From: an uncultured Aquimarina sp.
GTDB taxonomy: Bacteria; Bacteroidota; Bacteroidia; Flavobacteriales; Flavobacteriaceae
Assembly (NCBI GenBank): GCA_947498785.1
Contig: CANMLS010000004.1
Location: 124,001 to 188,000, forward strand
Reading direction: 5' to 3'
Length of the DNA stretch: 64,000 bases
Shown here: piece by piece, positions 1 to 9,471 of the stretch
How positions within the stretch are numbered: position 1 is the stretch's first letter
Layout of the letters: every line of letters starts with the position of its first letter
Notes under the pieces: model-generated
What the model was told of the DNA's origin: nothing
Seen by the model: only the letters and a program-made list of their open reading frames with translations
The model's database searches: none
Made by a program: the position numbers and the translations under genes

Positions 1-343
1 AGTAATCAGATGTAGATTCTTGAGGTGCAGATAAGATAATGCTTACATCACTATTGGTAAGGACATTTTTTCTACTTTGCAAATAATCTTTTTCGGGATT
101 TATTTTAAATCCATGAAATCGATATGATTTAATATTGTTATTGATTGCTATTTTGGGAGTTACGGTGTAACTTCCTTTAATTTCTTTTACTTGTGTTGGT
201 CTTTGACAATGGTATAGGTTAGTTGACATTCCGTCAAAACCAATTGTTCCAAATACTTGTTCGTAGTAAAGACTACCATCTGGTTTTTTATAGATAGTAT
301 GGCGTTTGGGTGGTATTTTTCCCAGGCTGTGATAAAAAGGCAT
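1..343 (-). CDS. hmgA: Homogentisate 1,2-dioxygenase, N-terminal part (cut by window edge)
   Basis: Iron-dependent cytoplasmic dioxygenase of tyrosine/phenylalanine breakdown that opens the ring of homogentisate to maleylacetoacetate. Only the first 114 codons are present; the gene runs off the left edge. The start MPFYHSLGKIPPKRHT followed by GFDGMSTNLYH matches the N-terminal beta-sandwich opening of the family. The iron-binding His/Glu residues lie in the missing C-terminal part, so activity cannot be judged. A 181-bp gap separates it from the patatin gene on the same strand; I saw no clear promoter or terminator in that gap. Confidence 0.88.
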   Translation of the reverse strand, partial: MPFYHSLGKIPPKRHTIYKKPDGSLYYEQVFGTIGFDGMSTNLYHCQRPTQVKEIKGSYTVTPKIAINNNIKSYRFHGFKINPEKDYLQSRKNVLTNSDVSIILSAPQESTSDY

Positions 344-524
344 GATATTACAAGTTTAAGGTATTAACTATTTTCTAACTAAGATAATAAATAGCAAGTC
401 TACCTTATTCGGGGTTGCGTTTAATAAGGTAGTGTAGTAATAATAGTAAATCCTGCCAAAACAAGTTCATAATATTACAAATATCGTAAATATTTCTTTG
501 ATTTAAGCTATTTGCATCATCCAT

Positions 525-2807
525 TTAAAACCAAAAACCAACACTAAAGAACCATAGACTTTCTTTTAATTCTGGAGAATACGTGTATTTTACTTGTATT
601 GGGCCTGCAAAAGTATCCAGGCCATACCCTAAGGCATATCCAGAATATTCTGGGTCTTCAAACCATCTTCCTGTACTGAATAATTTATTTCCAACATTTG
701 CAAAATTAGCAGATGCATTAAGGTGATGGTTCTTTAATATTTCATAGTCAGCTGTAATCAATGCTTTTGCAAAACTTTGCCCAGTTATCGCCAAAAAATC
801 ATAACCATAAAAAGGAGTAAAATTATTTAAGGTTTTAGCGCCAAAACCACCAAGTAGAAAATCAAGAGAATTAATAGCATTGTTCCCTATCTTGGTTCCT
901 GCTTCTGCCGTAAAATTTAAGGTAAGATTTTTGTATAGCGTAGTGGCGTATCCTAATTTTGCTTTGGCGATAGAAAATTCATCGAAACTACCTGTAAAAT
1001 CAGAAGAAAAAAGATAGGTATGAATATCACCTTCGAACAAGATTCCTCGTTTTGGAAAATATTTATTGTCATAAGTGTCTAATTTGATATATCCTAAAGC
1101 ACTCCAATAATCGCTATTATCAAAGACAGTTCTGGGAATTTGATTTTCATCTTCTCCAAATGTTTCTGAAATAATCCTAAGCCTTTTATATTCTGCCCCT
1201 AAACCAACAGAGAAAGTTTGTCTAAATGGTGTTTCAACGTAAGCCTGTACATTTAAATCAGTATAATCGATATCAATTGTATTAATGTCTAAATCCGGGA
1301 TTTCTCCAAATTGACCTATAAAGTTAAAATCAAATGCTTTTTTAAAATTGTTATAACTATATTTTAACCCTGGACTTAAGTAGAATCCTTTATAAATGTG
1401 ATAATCTAGGTTATATCGAATATTATCACCTAAAGCTGTATCTAAAGAAAGGACATCATTGTTAAAAAATAATCCTTTTCGTGTTATATTAACTAAGGCT
1501 GCTGTTTTAAATAAGTTGTCGTAGTGTAAAGCAAAACGTAATAACATTTTATTTTCACTTTCTTTTACAGAAAGTCTAAGTTCTTTACCTTGTTTTGTGT
1601 CTATTAATCTATGACTTACCCGATCAAAATTACCTGTAGCAGATAGGTTATTTATTCCATCATTTAGTTTTTCATATGAGGTAACTAGAGGAACTTTTAA
1701 TTTTAATTTTCCTTTAATATAAGACCTAGTATATTGTTTATTTCCCGATATAGTAAGACTATTAATTACTATGGTTTCAGAATTTTTAGGAATTTGGACT
1801 TTTGGAGGGGGTGTTTTTTGGCGTTTTTTTATGGCTTTTAGTTTATCATAATTAGCTAAAGCAGCATCTTTACCACTAGCTATAATTTTATCAGCTTTAT
1901 CAAATGACATTACCGAAAAATCCATAATAGATGGTTTAATATATATATCAGTATCAGAAACTTTATCTTTCATAGCATTGTAAGTCTTGAAATTACTGAT
2001 TTGTAACATAATATTTGTTACCGAATTTAACTCTTCTTTAGATAGTAAGCTATCTTGCACATCAATACCGATTACTATTTCTGCTCCTTTATCTCTTATT
2101 TCTTTTACAGGATAATTATTGGTAACCCCTCCGTCTGTCATTAAAATTTCATTCAATTCTATAGGGCTAAAAATAGAGGGTAATGCTCCACTGGCAGCTA
2201 CAGCTTCTGGTAAATAACCTTTGTCTAAAAGTACTTGTTCTCCTGTTTCAATATTAGTAGACATGCAGAAAAAAGGAATAGGGAGATCATCAAAATCACG
2301 TATATCATTTACATGAGCGGTATGTCTTGAAAAAAGGTTATAAAAATTTTGCCCTTTGGATAAACCTTTAGGTAAGCCAATTTTAAATTTATCAAAAGGT
2401 AAAGTGATTGCATATTTTTCAGAATCTTCACGTTCATAAAAGGTTTTGGCATCTCTGGGGAGTTCGTCTTGTATAAATGCGTTAAAATCAACAGATCTGA
2501 ATACCGAGTCGAGTTTTGACGCTCGATAGCCAGAAGCATATAGCGCTCCTATGATTGCACCCATACTAGTTCCGCCTATATAATCGATACGAATCCCCGC
2601 TTCTTCAATTACTTTTAAAGCGCCGATATGAGCCAGACCTTTTGCACCACCACCACTTAAAACTAACCCTACTTTTACGTCTTCTTGAGAAGATGTATTA
2701 AGGGAATCTGAAACCTCTTTTTCTTGCCCAAGAATGATATACGGACAACAGATTATTATAAATATTAATCTGACAAAAAAAAGCTCTAAGTGATTGTGTT
2801 TGTACAC
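525..2807 (-). CDS. Patatin-like phospholipase fused to an outer-membrane beta-barrel
   Basis: Predicted outer-membrane lipid acyl hydrolase of the RssA/PlpD (type Vd-like) class. A hydrophobic leader of about 27 residues ends at ILGQ. Residues 45-240 form the patatin domain, with oxyanion loop SGGGAKG, nucleophile Ser81 in GGTSMGA and catalytic Asp225 in TDGG, so the dyad is intact. A POTRA-like stretch (about 345-415) leads into a surface-antigen (D15/BamA-like) barrel from about 420 to the end, finishing with the aromatic residues typical of barrel proteins. The only reasonable start is GTG, two bases after the uvrC stop, which suggests translational coupling. Family knowledge: the patatin domain is thought to be carried to or through the outer membrane by the barrel. 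The lipid substrate is unknown. Confidence 0.88.
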   Translation of the reverse strand: MYKHNHLELFFVRLIFIIICCPYIILGQEKEVSDSLNTSSQEDVKVGLVLSGGGAKGLAHIGALKVIEEAGIRIDYIGGTSMGAIIGALYASGYRASKLDSVFRSVDFNAFIQDELPRDAKTFYEREDSEKYAITLPFDKFKIGLPKGLSKGQNFYNLFSRHTAHVNDIRDFDDLPIPFFCMSTNIETGEQVLLDKGYLPEAVAASGALPSIFSPIELNEILMTDGGVTNNYPVKEIRDKGAEIVIGIDVQDSLLSKEELNSVTNIMLQISNFKTYNAMKDKVSDTDIYIKPSIMDFSVMSFDKADKIIASGKDAALANYDKLKAIKKRQKTPPPKVQIPKNSETIVINSLTISGNKQYTRSYIKGKLKLKVPLVTSYEKLNDGINNLSATGNFDRVSHRLIDTKQGKELRLSVKESENKMLLRFALHYDNLFKTAALVNITRKGLFFNNDVLSLDTALGDNIRYNLDYHIYKGFYLSPGLKYSYNNFKKAFDFNFIGQFGEIPDLDINTIDIDYTDLNVQAYVETPFRQTFSVGLGAEYKRLRIISETFGEDENQIPRTVFDNSDYWSALGYIKLDTYDNKYFPKRGILFEGDIHTYLFSSDFTGSFDEFSIAKAKLGYATTLYKNLTLNFTAEAGTKIGNNAINSLDFLLGGFGAKTLNNFTPFYGYDFLAITGQSFAKALITADYEILKNHHLNASANFANVGNKLFSTGRWFEDPEYSGYALGYGLDTFAGPIQVKYTYSPELKESLWFFSVGFWF

Positions 2808-2809
2808 GT

Positions 2810-4609
2810 TTATTCTTTTTTAGAAAGATAGTAATTAAACACTTTGGTTCCGCGAGAATCTCCTATTACTTCACTTAACTCGCTTCTAGAAGCTTCACTT
2901 ATTCTTTTTACCGATCTAAAATTCTTAAGTAATTCTATAACCGTTTTTTCTCCAATACCCGGAATTACATCTAATTCTGTATCCAATGCAGCCTTGCTTC
3001 TTTTTTGTCTGTGAAAAGTAATTCCGAATCGATGTGCTTCATTACGCAGATGCTGTATAACTTTTAAAGACTCTGATTTTTTATCCAAATAGAGCGGAAT
3101 AGAATCACCAGGATAGTAAATTTCTTCCAATCGTTTGGCAATCCCAATGATTGTGATTTTTCCCCTTAATCCAAGATCATCAAGAGCTTTTAATCCAGAA
3201 GAAAGTTGACCTTTCCCTCCATCCACAATTACAAGTTGAGGTAAAGGTTGTTCTTCTTCTTTTAATCTTTTGTAGCGTCGGTAAACAACCTCTTCCATAG
3301 AAGCAAAATCATTCGGGCCTTCTACAGTTTTTATATTGAATTTTCTGTATTCTTTTTTGCTTGGCTTTCCGTTTTTAAAAACTACACAAGCAGCAACAGG
3401 ATTGGTTCCCTGAATATTTGAGTTGTCAAAACATTCAATATGTATAGGTTCTTCTGGTAACCGAAGATCTTTTTTCATTTGGGCCATTAAACGCTTTACA
3501 TGTCTGTCGGGGTCAATAATTTTGATCTGTTTAAAACGCTCTAGTCTAAAGTATTTTGCATTTCTTAATGAAAGATCTAAGATTTTCTTTTTATCCCCTA
3601 GTTGTGGAATTGTAATTTTTAATTTTTCGCCTAAGTCTACTTCAAAAGGAACAAATATTTCTTTAGATTCAGAACCAAAACGTTGGCGTAATTCAATAAT
3701 TGCTAATTCTAAAAGTTCAACATCAGATTCGTCAAGTTTCTTTTTAATTTCAGTGGTGTGTGATCGTATAATCGATCCATATGATAATTGAAGAAAGTTT
3801 ACATACCCATAAGATTCATCTGAAATGATTGAAAACACATCTACATTACTAATTTTTGGATTAACTACGGTAGATTTTGCTTGATATTTTTCTAAAACGT
3901 CTATTTTTTCTTTAATCCGTTGTGCATCTTCAAACTCCATCTTCTCTGCATGTTCTGCCATTTGCTCTTTAAAACGACCAAGAGAATTCTTAAAATTACC
4001 TTTTACAATTTGCCGAATTGCTTCAAGATTATCCATGTATTCTTTCTCACTCTGTAAGTCTTCGCATGGCCCATTGCAATTTCCTAGATGATACTCAAGG
4101 CACACCTTGTATTTACCATTATTGATTTTTTCCTGAGATAAATCATACGTACATGTTCTAAGCTGATATAGTCCCTTTATAAGATCTAATAAAGTATTTA
4201 CAGTTTTAAAATTGGTATATGGACCGTAATATTCTGATCCATCTTTGATTAAGTTACGAGTGGGAAAAATTCTAGGGAAACGTTCTTTTTTGATGCATAT
4301 CCAAGGATATGTTTTATCATCTTTAAGCATTACATTAAAACGAGGCTGATGTTTTTTGATCAGATTATTCTCTAATAATAATGCATCTGTTTCTGTTTCT
4401 ACAACAATGTGTCTTATCGAGTGGATTTTTTTTACAAGAACTTTGGTTTTATAATTATCATGATTTTTATTAAAATAAGAAGAAACTCTTTTTTTTAAAT
4501 TTTTTGCTTTACCTACATAGAGTAATTTATCATCTATATCATAATACTGATATACTCCAGGACCAGTAGGTAGTATTTTAATTTGTATGTCTAAAGTGGT
4601 TTTTTGCAT
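2810..4609 (-). CDS. uvrC: Excinuclease ABC subunit C
   Basis: Nuclease subunit of UvrABC nucleotide excision repair that makes both incisions around a bulky DNA lesion. All domains are visible: GIY-YIG nuclease (residues 14-93, GVYQYYDIDDKLLYVGKAK), a Cys-rich segment, a UVR motif for UvrB contact (about 205-240), the RNase H-like 5' nuclease domain (ECFDNSNIQG, LVIVDGGKGQL) and a C-terminal helix-hairpin-helix (VIPGIGEKT). The 599-aa length is normal. It is the first gene of a two-gene unit with the patatin-barrel gene. It diverges from the rimB/rimK operon across a 166-bp intergenic region. Confidence 0.97.
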   Translation of the reverse strand: MQKTTLDIQIKILPTGPGVYQYYDIDDKLLYVGKAKNLKKRVSSYFNKNHDNYKTKVLVKKIHSIRHIVVETETDALLLENNLIKKHQPRFNVMLKDDKTYPWICIKKERFPRIFPTRNLIKDGSEYYGPYTNFKTVNTLLDLIKGLYQLRTCTYDLSQEKINNGKYKVCLEYHLGNCNGPCEDLQSEKEYMDNLEAIRQIVKGNFKNSLGRFKEQMAEHAEKMEFEDAQRIKEKIDVLEKYQAKSTVVNPKISNVDVFSIISDESYGYVNFLQLSYGSIIRSHTTEIKKKLDESDVELLELAIIELRQRFGSESKEIFVPFEVDLGEKLKITIPQLGDKKKILDLSLRNAKYFRLERFKQIKIIDPDRHVKRLMAQMKKDLRLPEEPIHIECFDNSNIQGTNPVAACVVFKNGKPSKKEYRKFNIKTVEGPNDFASMEEVVYRRYKRLKEEEQPLPQLVIVDGGKGQLSSGLKALDDLGLRGKITIIGIAKRLEEIYYPGDSIPLYLDKKSESLKVIQHLRNEAHRFGITFHRQKRSKAALDTELDVIPGIGEKTVIELLKNFRSVKRISEASRSELSEVIGDSRGTKVFNYYLSKKE

Positions 4610-4641
4610 AATACAGTAGTAAAGTTAAGGTTTTGCCATAA

Positions 4642-4672
4642 TTGAAAAACAAATATTGTAGATATATTTTTG
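4642..4672 (+). promoter_or_regulatory. Candidate Bacteroidota promoter for the retropepsin-rimK operon
   Basis: TTG at 4642-4644, a 20-base spacer and TATTTTTG at 4665-4672 match the flavobacterial TTG / TAnnTTTG housekeeping promoter. Transcription would begin about 95 bases before the first gene. Assigned by motif and spacing only. Confidence 0.55.
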
Positions 4673-4775
4673 TTAAATCAGTATAAAAATACTACCATAT
4701 TATTAAAAAAGAAGGATAACATCCAACGCATCCTGATTTTTATTACATTAGTAGTCCCAATATCAATCATATCTT

Positions 4776-5204
4776 TTGGAGATAGAAAAGAAAATAATTG
4801 GCAGGACTGATAAAGCAGATTTTCCACTTTTGGAACTAAAAGATATCGATGCTAAAATCGATACTGGAGCTTACACATCGTCTATTCATTGTATAGATAT
4901 CAAAGAAATTGATCAAACATTACAATGTAGTTTTCTTGATCCCATGCATTCAGAATATAATGGCAAAAAATTTACGTTCAAAAATTATGATGTCATTGCA
5001 GTAAAAAGTAGCAATGGGGAAGTAGAAATGCGATTCACTATCAGGACACAAATCATTGTATTTGGTAAAACATATCCAATAACATTTACATTATCTTCAC
5101 GGGATGATATGCGTTTTCCTATATTGATAGGGCGTAAATTTTTAAGCGGAAAATTTTTAGTAGATCCTCAATCAGAAAATCAGTCATATAATCAAAAATT
5201 ATAA
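4776..5204 (+). CDS. Retropepsin-like aspartic protease (RimB / 'ATP-dependent zinc protease' family)
   Basis: Small single-domain protein of the family often annotated as ATP-dependent zinc protease (DUF785), now regarded as retropepsin-like. The active-site motif is [12 protein letters not shown], equivalent to the DTG/DSG of aspartic proteases, and [11 protein letters not shown] is the matching C-terminal strand. No ATG exists between the in-frame TAG at 4752 and the conserved N-terminus, so TTG at 4776 is the start. Its stop overlaps the rimK start in TAATG. Family knowledge: in Pseudomonas the RimB protease is encoded with RimK and acts with it on glutamylated ribosomal protein S6. A similar role here is inferred. 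Confidence 0.85.
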   Translation: MEIEKKIIGRTDKADFPLLELKDIDAKIDTGAYTSSIHCIDIKEIDQTLQCSFLDPMHSEYNGKKFTFKNYDVIAVKSSNGEVEMRFTIRTQIIVFGKTYPITFTLSSRDDMRFPILIGRKFLSGKFLVDPQSENQSYNQKL

Positions 5205-6076
5205 TGAATATTAAGATTTTGTCGCGTGGTGTGAATTTATATTCAACCAATGCACTTGTTCAGGCTGCTGTTAAACGTAAACACAATGTACAGGTAATAG
5301 ATCCTTTAAATTGCGATATTGTAATCGAAAGACAAAAGCCAGAAATTTATTATCGTGGGAAAAAATTAGATCATGTTGATGCTGTTATTCCTAGAATAGG
5401 ATCTTCTAATACTTTTTATGGAACTGCTGTAGTTAGACAGTTTGAAATGATGAACGTGTTCACCACTTTAAAATCACAAGCATTAATACAATCCAGAGAT
5501 AAATTAAGAAGTTTACAGATTTTGTCTAAAGCGGGTTTAGGACTCCCTAAAACTGTTTTTACAAATTATTCTAAAGATGTTTCAGAAGTAATCTCTCATG
5601 TTGGAGGAGCACCGTTAATTATTAAATTGTTAGAAGGAACCCAAGGTTTAGGTGTGGTTTTGGCAGAAACCAAGACCGCTGCAGAATCAGTTTTAGAAGC
5701 TTTTAATGGATTACAGGCTAGAGTTATTGTACAAGAATTTATAAAAGAAGCAAAAGGAGCAGATGTTAGAGCTTTTGTAGTAGATGGTCAGGTAATAGGT
5801 GCAATGAAACGACAAGGTAAAGATGGGGAGTTTAGGTCTAATTTACATAGAGGAGGTACAGCAACTGTAATTAATTTAACAAGACATGAAGAACAGGCTG
5901 TTATTATGGCCGCAAAAGCATTAAAAATGGGTGTGGCAGGAGTAGATCTGTTACAGAGTAATAGAGGTCCTCTTATTTTAGAAGTGAATTCTTCTCCTGG
6001 ATTAGAAGGTATAGAAACTGCAACAGGAAAAGATATTGCAAAATCTATTATTCGTTATATTGAAAGAAGTTTGTAA
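5204..6076 (+). CDS. rimK: RimK-type ATP-grasp ligase (glutamate ligase)
   Basis: ATP-grasp amino-acid ligase; E. coli RimK adds glutamates to the C-terminus of ribosomal protein S6. The 290-aa length is normal. The N-terminal domain (1-90, [16 protein letters not shown]) is RimK-specific. The ATP-grasp core shows [15 protein letters not shown], the strap [20 protein letters not shown] and the metal-binding end [16 protein letters not shown]. It overlaps the upstream protease stop by one base and lies 4 bases before the metallo-hydrolase, so the three are one transcript. The true substrate here (S6, another protein or a cofactor) is not determinable from sequence. Confidence 0.93.
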   Translation: MNIKILSRGVNLYSTNALVQAAVKRKHNVQVIDPLNCDIVIERQKPEIYYRGKKLDHVDAVIPRIGSSNTFYGTAVVRQFEMMNVFTTLKSQALIQSRDKLRSLQILSKAGLGLPKTVFTNYSKDVSEVISHVGGAPLIIKLLEGTQGLGVVLAETKTAAESVLEAFNGLQARVIVQEFIKEAKGADVRAFVVDGQVIGAMKRQGKDGEFRSNLHRGGTATVINLTRHEEQAVIMAAKALKMGVAGVDLLQSNRGPLILEVNSSPGLEGIETATGKDIAKSIIRYIERSL

Positions 6077-6080
6077 TACA

Positions 6081-7061
6081 ATGGCAAAAACAATCAAAAA
6101 TAATATACTTAATATTCTGGGAAATCAAGTATCACCGGGAACTAGTACTACTATAAATTTTAACATAGCAAAACTTTATACTTCTACTAAGGTAGAAATA
6201 CCAATCATTATAGAGAGGTCAAAAATACCAGGTCCTACTGTACTTATTACAGCAGGTATTCATGGAGATGAGATCAATGGAGTAGAAGTTGTAAGACAAA
6301 TCATAGCAAAGAAAATCAATAAACCAGCAAAAGGGAGTATTATATGTATTCCGGTACTTAATGTATTTGGTTTTTTAAATATGAATCGATTTTTTCCTGA
6401 TGGTCGTGATCTCAATCGGGTTTTTCCTGGTACCAAAAATGGTTCTCTTGCGAGTCGTTTTGCATATCAATTTATAAATGATATTTTACCTGCTGCAGAT
6501 TTTTGTTTAGATTTTCATACTGGTGGGGCTAGTAGATTTAATGCACCGCATATTAGGGTTGATCCTAAAAATGAGAGTCTAGTCGCGTTGGCAAAAATTT
6601 TTAATGCTCCGTTTACTTTATTATCTAAAAACTTGGAAGGCTCTTATCGTGCAACCTGTGCTAAAAAAGGAAAGAATATACTACTGTTTGAAGGAGGAAA
6701 ATCTCAAAACAGTAGTAAAGAGATTGCTGTAGAAGGCGTTCGGGGAACCATGAGGATATTAAGTCATCTAGAAATGTTAAGTAAAAAATTTGAAGTGCCT
6801 ATACGAGATTCTGATACCTTGTTAATTAATACAAGTTTTTGGATTCGAGCAAAATATAGCGGTCTGTTGCACATTAAAATCCCTATAGGAAAACATGTTG
6901 ATAAGGGTGAAATCCTAGCAACAATTACAGATCCATATGGCAAAATGAGGCATGTTGTAAAAGCTACAAATGAAGGATATGTAATTAATGTAAATGAAGC
7001 ACCTATTGTATATAAAGGTGATGCTATTTTTCGCATTACAAAGGAATTGGTAAATGAATAA
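6081..7061 (+). CDS. Succinylglutamate desuccinylase/aspartoacylase (AstE/AspA)-family metallo-hydrolase
   Basis: Zinc carboxypeptidase-fold deacylase of 326 aa. Zinc ligands appear in AGIHGDEINGVEVV (His, Glu) and in DFCLDFHTGG (His). A C-terminal beta domain (about 240-326, SGLLHIKIPIGKHVDKGEIL) resembles a biotinyl-carrier-like barrel, as in other members. I place the start at ATG 6081, just after the rimK stop; a longer reading frame would run into rimK. Linkage to a protease and a glutamate ligase suggests it removes an amino-acid group added by RimK, but this is inference. Its end overlaps the next gene by 8 bases. Confidence 0.88.
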   Translation: MAKTIKNNILNILGNQVSPGTSTTINFNIAKLYTSTKVEIPIIIERSKIPGPTVLITAGIHGDEINGVEVVRQIIAKKINKPAKGSIICIPVLNVFGFLNMNRFFPDGRDLNRVFPGTKNGSLASRFAYQFINDILPAADFCLDFHTGGASRFNAPHIRVDPKNESLVALAKIFNAPFTLLSKNLEGSYRATCAKKGKNILLFEGGKSQNSSKEIAVEGVRGTMRILSHLEMLSKKFEVPIRDSDTLLINTSFWIRAKYSGLLHIKIPIGKHVDKGEILATITDPYGKMRHVVKATNEGYVINVNEAPIVYKGDAIFRITKELVNE

Positions 7062-7623
7062 GAAAGAACTAAGAACAAAATATAAAACATTGCGATCTCA
7101 ATTAAGTGATGAAGAAATTGAGAATTTAAGTGTAGATATTGCAAATCAATTACTTCAATTATCAATTTGGGAAAAATCATATTATCATATTTTTTTATCT
7201 ATAGAAAAGCAAAAAGAAATTAATACAGAATATATTCTTCATATTCTTCAAGGAAAGGATAAAAATATAATAGTATCCAAAAGTAATTTTGATACTAATA
7301 CACTAGAACATTTTTTACTAACAGATGGGACTAAACTAGAAGTGAATTCTTGGGGGATTCCTGAACCAATAGATGGAATTCCAATACCAGAAAAAAAAAT
7401 AGAATTGGTTTTTATACCATTGTTAGCATTTGATCATTCGGGAAATCGTATTGGATATGGTAAAGGTTTTTATGATAAGTTTTTAGCTAAATGCAATCCT
7501 GATACTATAAAAATAGGACTTTCATTTTTTGGTGCAGAAAAAGAAATTCAAAATATTATTCCTACAGATATTGGTCTCGATCTCTGTGTTACTCCGACAA
7601 AAACATACAATTTTAGGAATTAA
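7054..7623 (+). CDS. 5-formyltetrahydrofolate cyclo-ligase
   Basis: Converts 5-formyl-THF to 5,10-methenyl-THF using ATP, recycling a dead-end folate and relieving inhibition of folate enzymes. Residues 1-189 show the N-terminal KKELRTKYKTLR helix with its basic ATP-contacting residues. The signature GNRIGYGKGFYDKFLA is followed by the C-terminal DIGLDLCVTP. Length is normal. It overlaps the metallo-hydrolase by 8 bases and is probably the last gene of the 4776-7623 operon; a receiver-domain gene follows after 69 bases. Confidence 0.93.
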   Translation: MNKKELRTKYKTLRSQLSDEEIENLSVDIANQLLQLSIWEKSYYHIFLSIEKQKEINTEYILHILQGKDKNIIVSKSNFDTNTLEHFLLTDGTKLEVNSWGIPEPIDGIPIPEKKIELVFIPLLAFDHSGNRIGYGKGFYDKFLAKCNPDTIKIGLSFFGAEKEIQNIIPTDIGLDLCVTPTKTYNFRN

Positions 7624-7692
7624 TTAACATTTTTTGTGTTCTATACTACTTTATGCTATATTCGACTTATAATTGTAAGTAGCCCCCATGGA

Positions 7693-8094
7693 ATGTCTCG
7701 AAAAGTAGAACGTGTTTGTATTATTGATGATGATAATATTTATGTAAATTTAATTAGAAAAATTATTGAATTAAAAAAACTATCTAATGTAGTTTTAGTT
7801 TTTAATAATGGCAGAGAAGCTTTGGATTTTTTTCTAAACGCTCTTGATGATGAGCAAAAAGAAGAAATTCCTCAAGTTGTTTTGTTAGATCTCAATATGC
7901 CTATAATGGATGGATGGGAGTTTTTGGATGAATTCTCTAAAATTAGAAATAAGATTACAGAAAGAATAGATCTTTATGTAGTTAGTTCTTCTATTGATTC
8001 TAGAGATATAGAGCGTGCAAAGGCGATAGATATAGTATCTGACTATTTCACCAAACCCATCAAATTGAATGACTTCGAAAGGATACTAGTATGA
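7693..8094 (+). CDS. Single-domain response regulator (receiver only)
   Basis: A stand-alone CheY-like receiver of 133 aa with no output domain. The acidic pair is in IIDDDN, the phospho-acceptor is Asp66 in VVLLDLNMPIMDG, the conserved hydroxyl residue is near 98 (VVSSS), and Lys121 is in YFTKPIK; all catalytic positions are kept. An upstream in-frame ATG at 7636 would add 19 residues unlike the family, so ATG 7693 (MSRKVERV) is preferred. Many such proteins in flavobacteria pass phosphate to or from hybrid histidine kinases encoded elsewhere. No kinase is nearby. Confidence 0.88.
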   Translation: MSRKVERVCIIDDDNIYVNLIRKIIELKKLSNVVLVFNNGREALDFFLNALDDEQKEEIPQVVLLDLNMPIMDGWEFLDEFSKIRNKITERIDLYVVSSSIDSRDIERAKAIDIVSDYFTKPIKLNDFERILV

Positions 8095-8211
8095 TTTAAT
8101 AAAAGTCAGAACTTGTTATTTATTTCTCTAATTACCATATAACCTCGTTATAACAATTTATAAGGAGAAGGTATTCTAAAAAAGGGTATTAGGGATATCT
8201 GTTGTGATCTC

Positions 8212-8610
8212 TTAAAAGCGAGAAACTACTAAGCGGTATAGTTTGGATGTCTCATAATCAATACATAAACCTATATCTTCAAAAGTATCATATTCTATTT
8301 CTTCGATCTCAATAATTACTTCAATAGTAAAATCTCCAATATCTGTTGGGTTTCCAGAGATTTCGATAGTATCACAGTCATATATATGATAATCTAAACC
8401 TCTTGGAAGATCTAAAATAAATACATCAGAAATACAATGATCAAAAGGAATCTTTGCCGAAATTAATTCAAAATAATAATCCTTATAACTAGCTACAGAT
8501 AATTCCTTATCCCTGAGCTCTGTGGTAGTACCAAATACACAACGTACAGTATCTTCGCAGCCAATAGATAGAAATACAGCTAATACTAATAGCATCTTAA
8601 ATGATTTCAT
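8212..8610 (-). CDS. Small lipoprotein of unknown function
   Basis: 132 aa with a lipoprotein signal: MKSFKMLLVLAVFLSIGC, acylation at Cys18. The mature part is rich in acidic and beta-strand-forming residues and has four further cysteines (RCVFG, DHCIS, YDCDT, GLCID), which may form disulfides in the periplasm or at the surface. Not recognised. It lies 157 bases downstream of lspA on the same strand. Convergent to the receiver gene. Confidence 0.7.
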   Translation of the reverse strand: MKSFKMLLVLAVFLSIGCEDTVRCVFGTTTELRDKELSVASYKDYYFELISAKIPFDHCISDVFILDLPRGLDYHIYDCDTIEISGNPTDIGDFTIEVIIEIEEIEYDTFEDIGLCIDYETSKLYRLVVSRF

Positions 8611-8767
8611 AAGGTTTTATCATGAATAAGTTGAGCTCTATATTTATCAAGAGTTATGCCAACCTTTAGCCTCATTTTCTTTCTGATCTATGTCTGCTGC
8701 GGAAACCACTGGTATAAGAAGTTAGAGGATACCGATAAAAAAGGAAATTACAATTATCTTTTTGAAA

Positions 8768-9370
8768 TCATTTTTTTGGAAAAGCTTTTTTATTGAAGAT
8801 AATCAATAAGAAAACTCCAACGCTTATTGCAGAATCAGCAATGTTGAATACTGGATCAAAAAATGAAAAATGATCACCGCCCCAAAAAGGAATCCATTCT
8901 GGTAGGGTATCATCGTAAAATGTGAATTGGATCATATCAACCACCTTACCATAAAAAATACTTTCATAGCCACCACCTTCTGGTAAAAAACTTCCTATGG
9001 TTACTTGTGTGCTTTCACTAAATAATACTCCATAAAATATAGAATCTATAATATTTCCAAATGCGCCAGCAAAAATCAATGCGATACAAAAAGTAAGAAT
9101 TGCTGGATTATTTTTACGAACCGAATCATAAAGCCAGTATCCAATCCCAGTGATAGCAATTAATCTAAATAGAGAAAGTACTAATTTTCCATAACTCCCT
9201 GGGAGCTCAAAACCCCACGCCATTCCCTTGTTTTCGACAAATATGATGCGAAACCAATCAAATACTTTCACTTCTTCATGAAGAGAGAAATGAGTTTTAA
9301 TATAAATTTTTGTGATTTGGTCAATCAGTAGTACTAAAATTATTACTAAAATAGATTTCTTTAAGGACAT
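8768..9370 (-). CDS. lspA: Lipoprotein signal peptidase (signal peptidase II)
   Basis: Inner-membrane aspartic protease that removes signal peptides from prolipoproteins. Four hydrophobic segments are present. The N-terminal VLLIDQITKIYIK, the first active-site Asp in GAFGNIIDSIFYG and the second in FNIADSAISVG are all visible. At 200 aa it is longer than the E. coli enzyme (about 164), mainly by a loop between the two aspartates, a length usual for Bacteroidota. It is likely busy here, since this window alone encodes about a dozen lipoproteins. It seems to have its own promoter just upstream. Confidence 0.95.
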   Translation of the reverse strand: MSLKKSILVIILVLLIDQITKIYIKTHFSLHEEVKVFDWFRIIFVENKGMAWGFELPGSYGKLVLSLFRLIAITGIGYWLYDSVRKNNPAILTFCIALIFAGAFGNIIDSIFYGVLFSESTQVTIGSFLPEGGGYESIFYGKVVDMIQFTFYDDTLPEWIPFWGGDHFSFFDPVFNIADSAISVGVFLLIIFNKKAFPKK

Positions 9371-9407
9371 ATAAGTATTGGTTTGTTTGGGTATTAAAAC
9401 CGACGGA

Positions 9408-9415
9408 CAAAAATA
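9408..9415 (-). promoter_or_regulatory. Candidate -7 box upstream of lspA
   Basis: Read on the minus strand this is TATTTTTG, matching TAnnTTTG, 37 bases before the lspA ATG. No matching TTG at -33 was found, so support is moderate. It would let lspA be transcribed on its own. Confidence 0.45.
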
Positions 9416-9471
9416 GTGTTTTATTTTGTTTTATAGATACTTATGTTTTTATGAGTTTTTAATTTTAATAT

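Noticed and set aside
8656..8796. 46-codon plus-strand frame starting MPTFSLIFFLIYVCC with a lipobox-like CCG
   Set aside because: It overlaps the 3' end of lspA on the other strand, lacks a positive N-terminus, and is too short to separate from chance.
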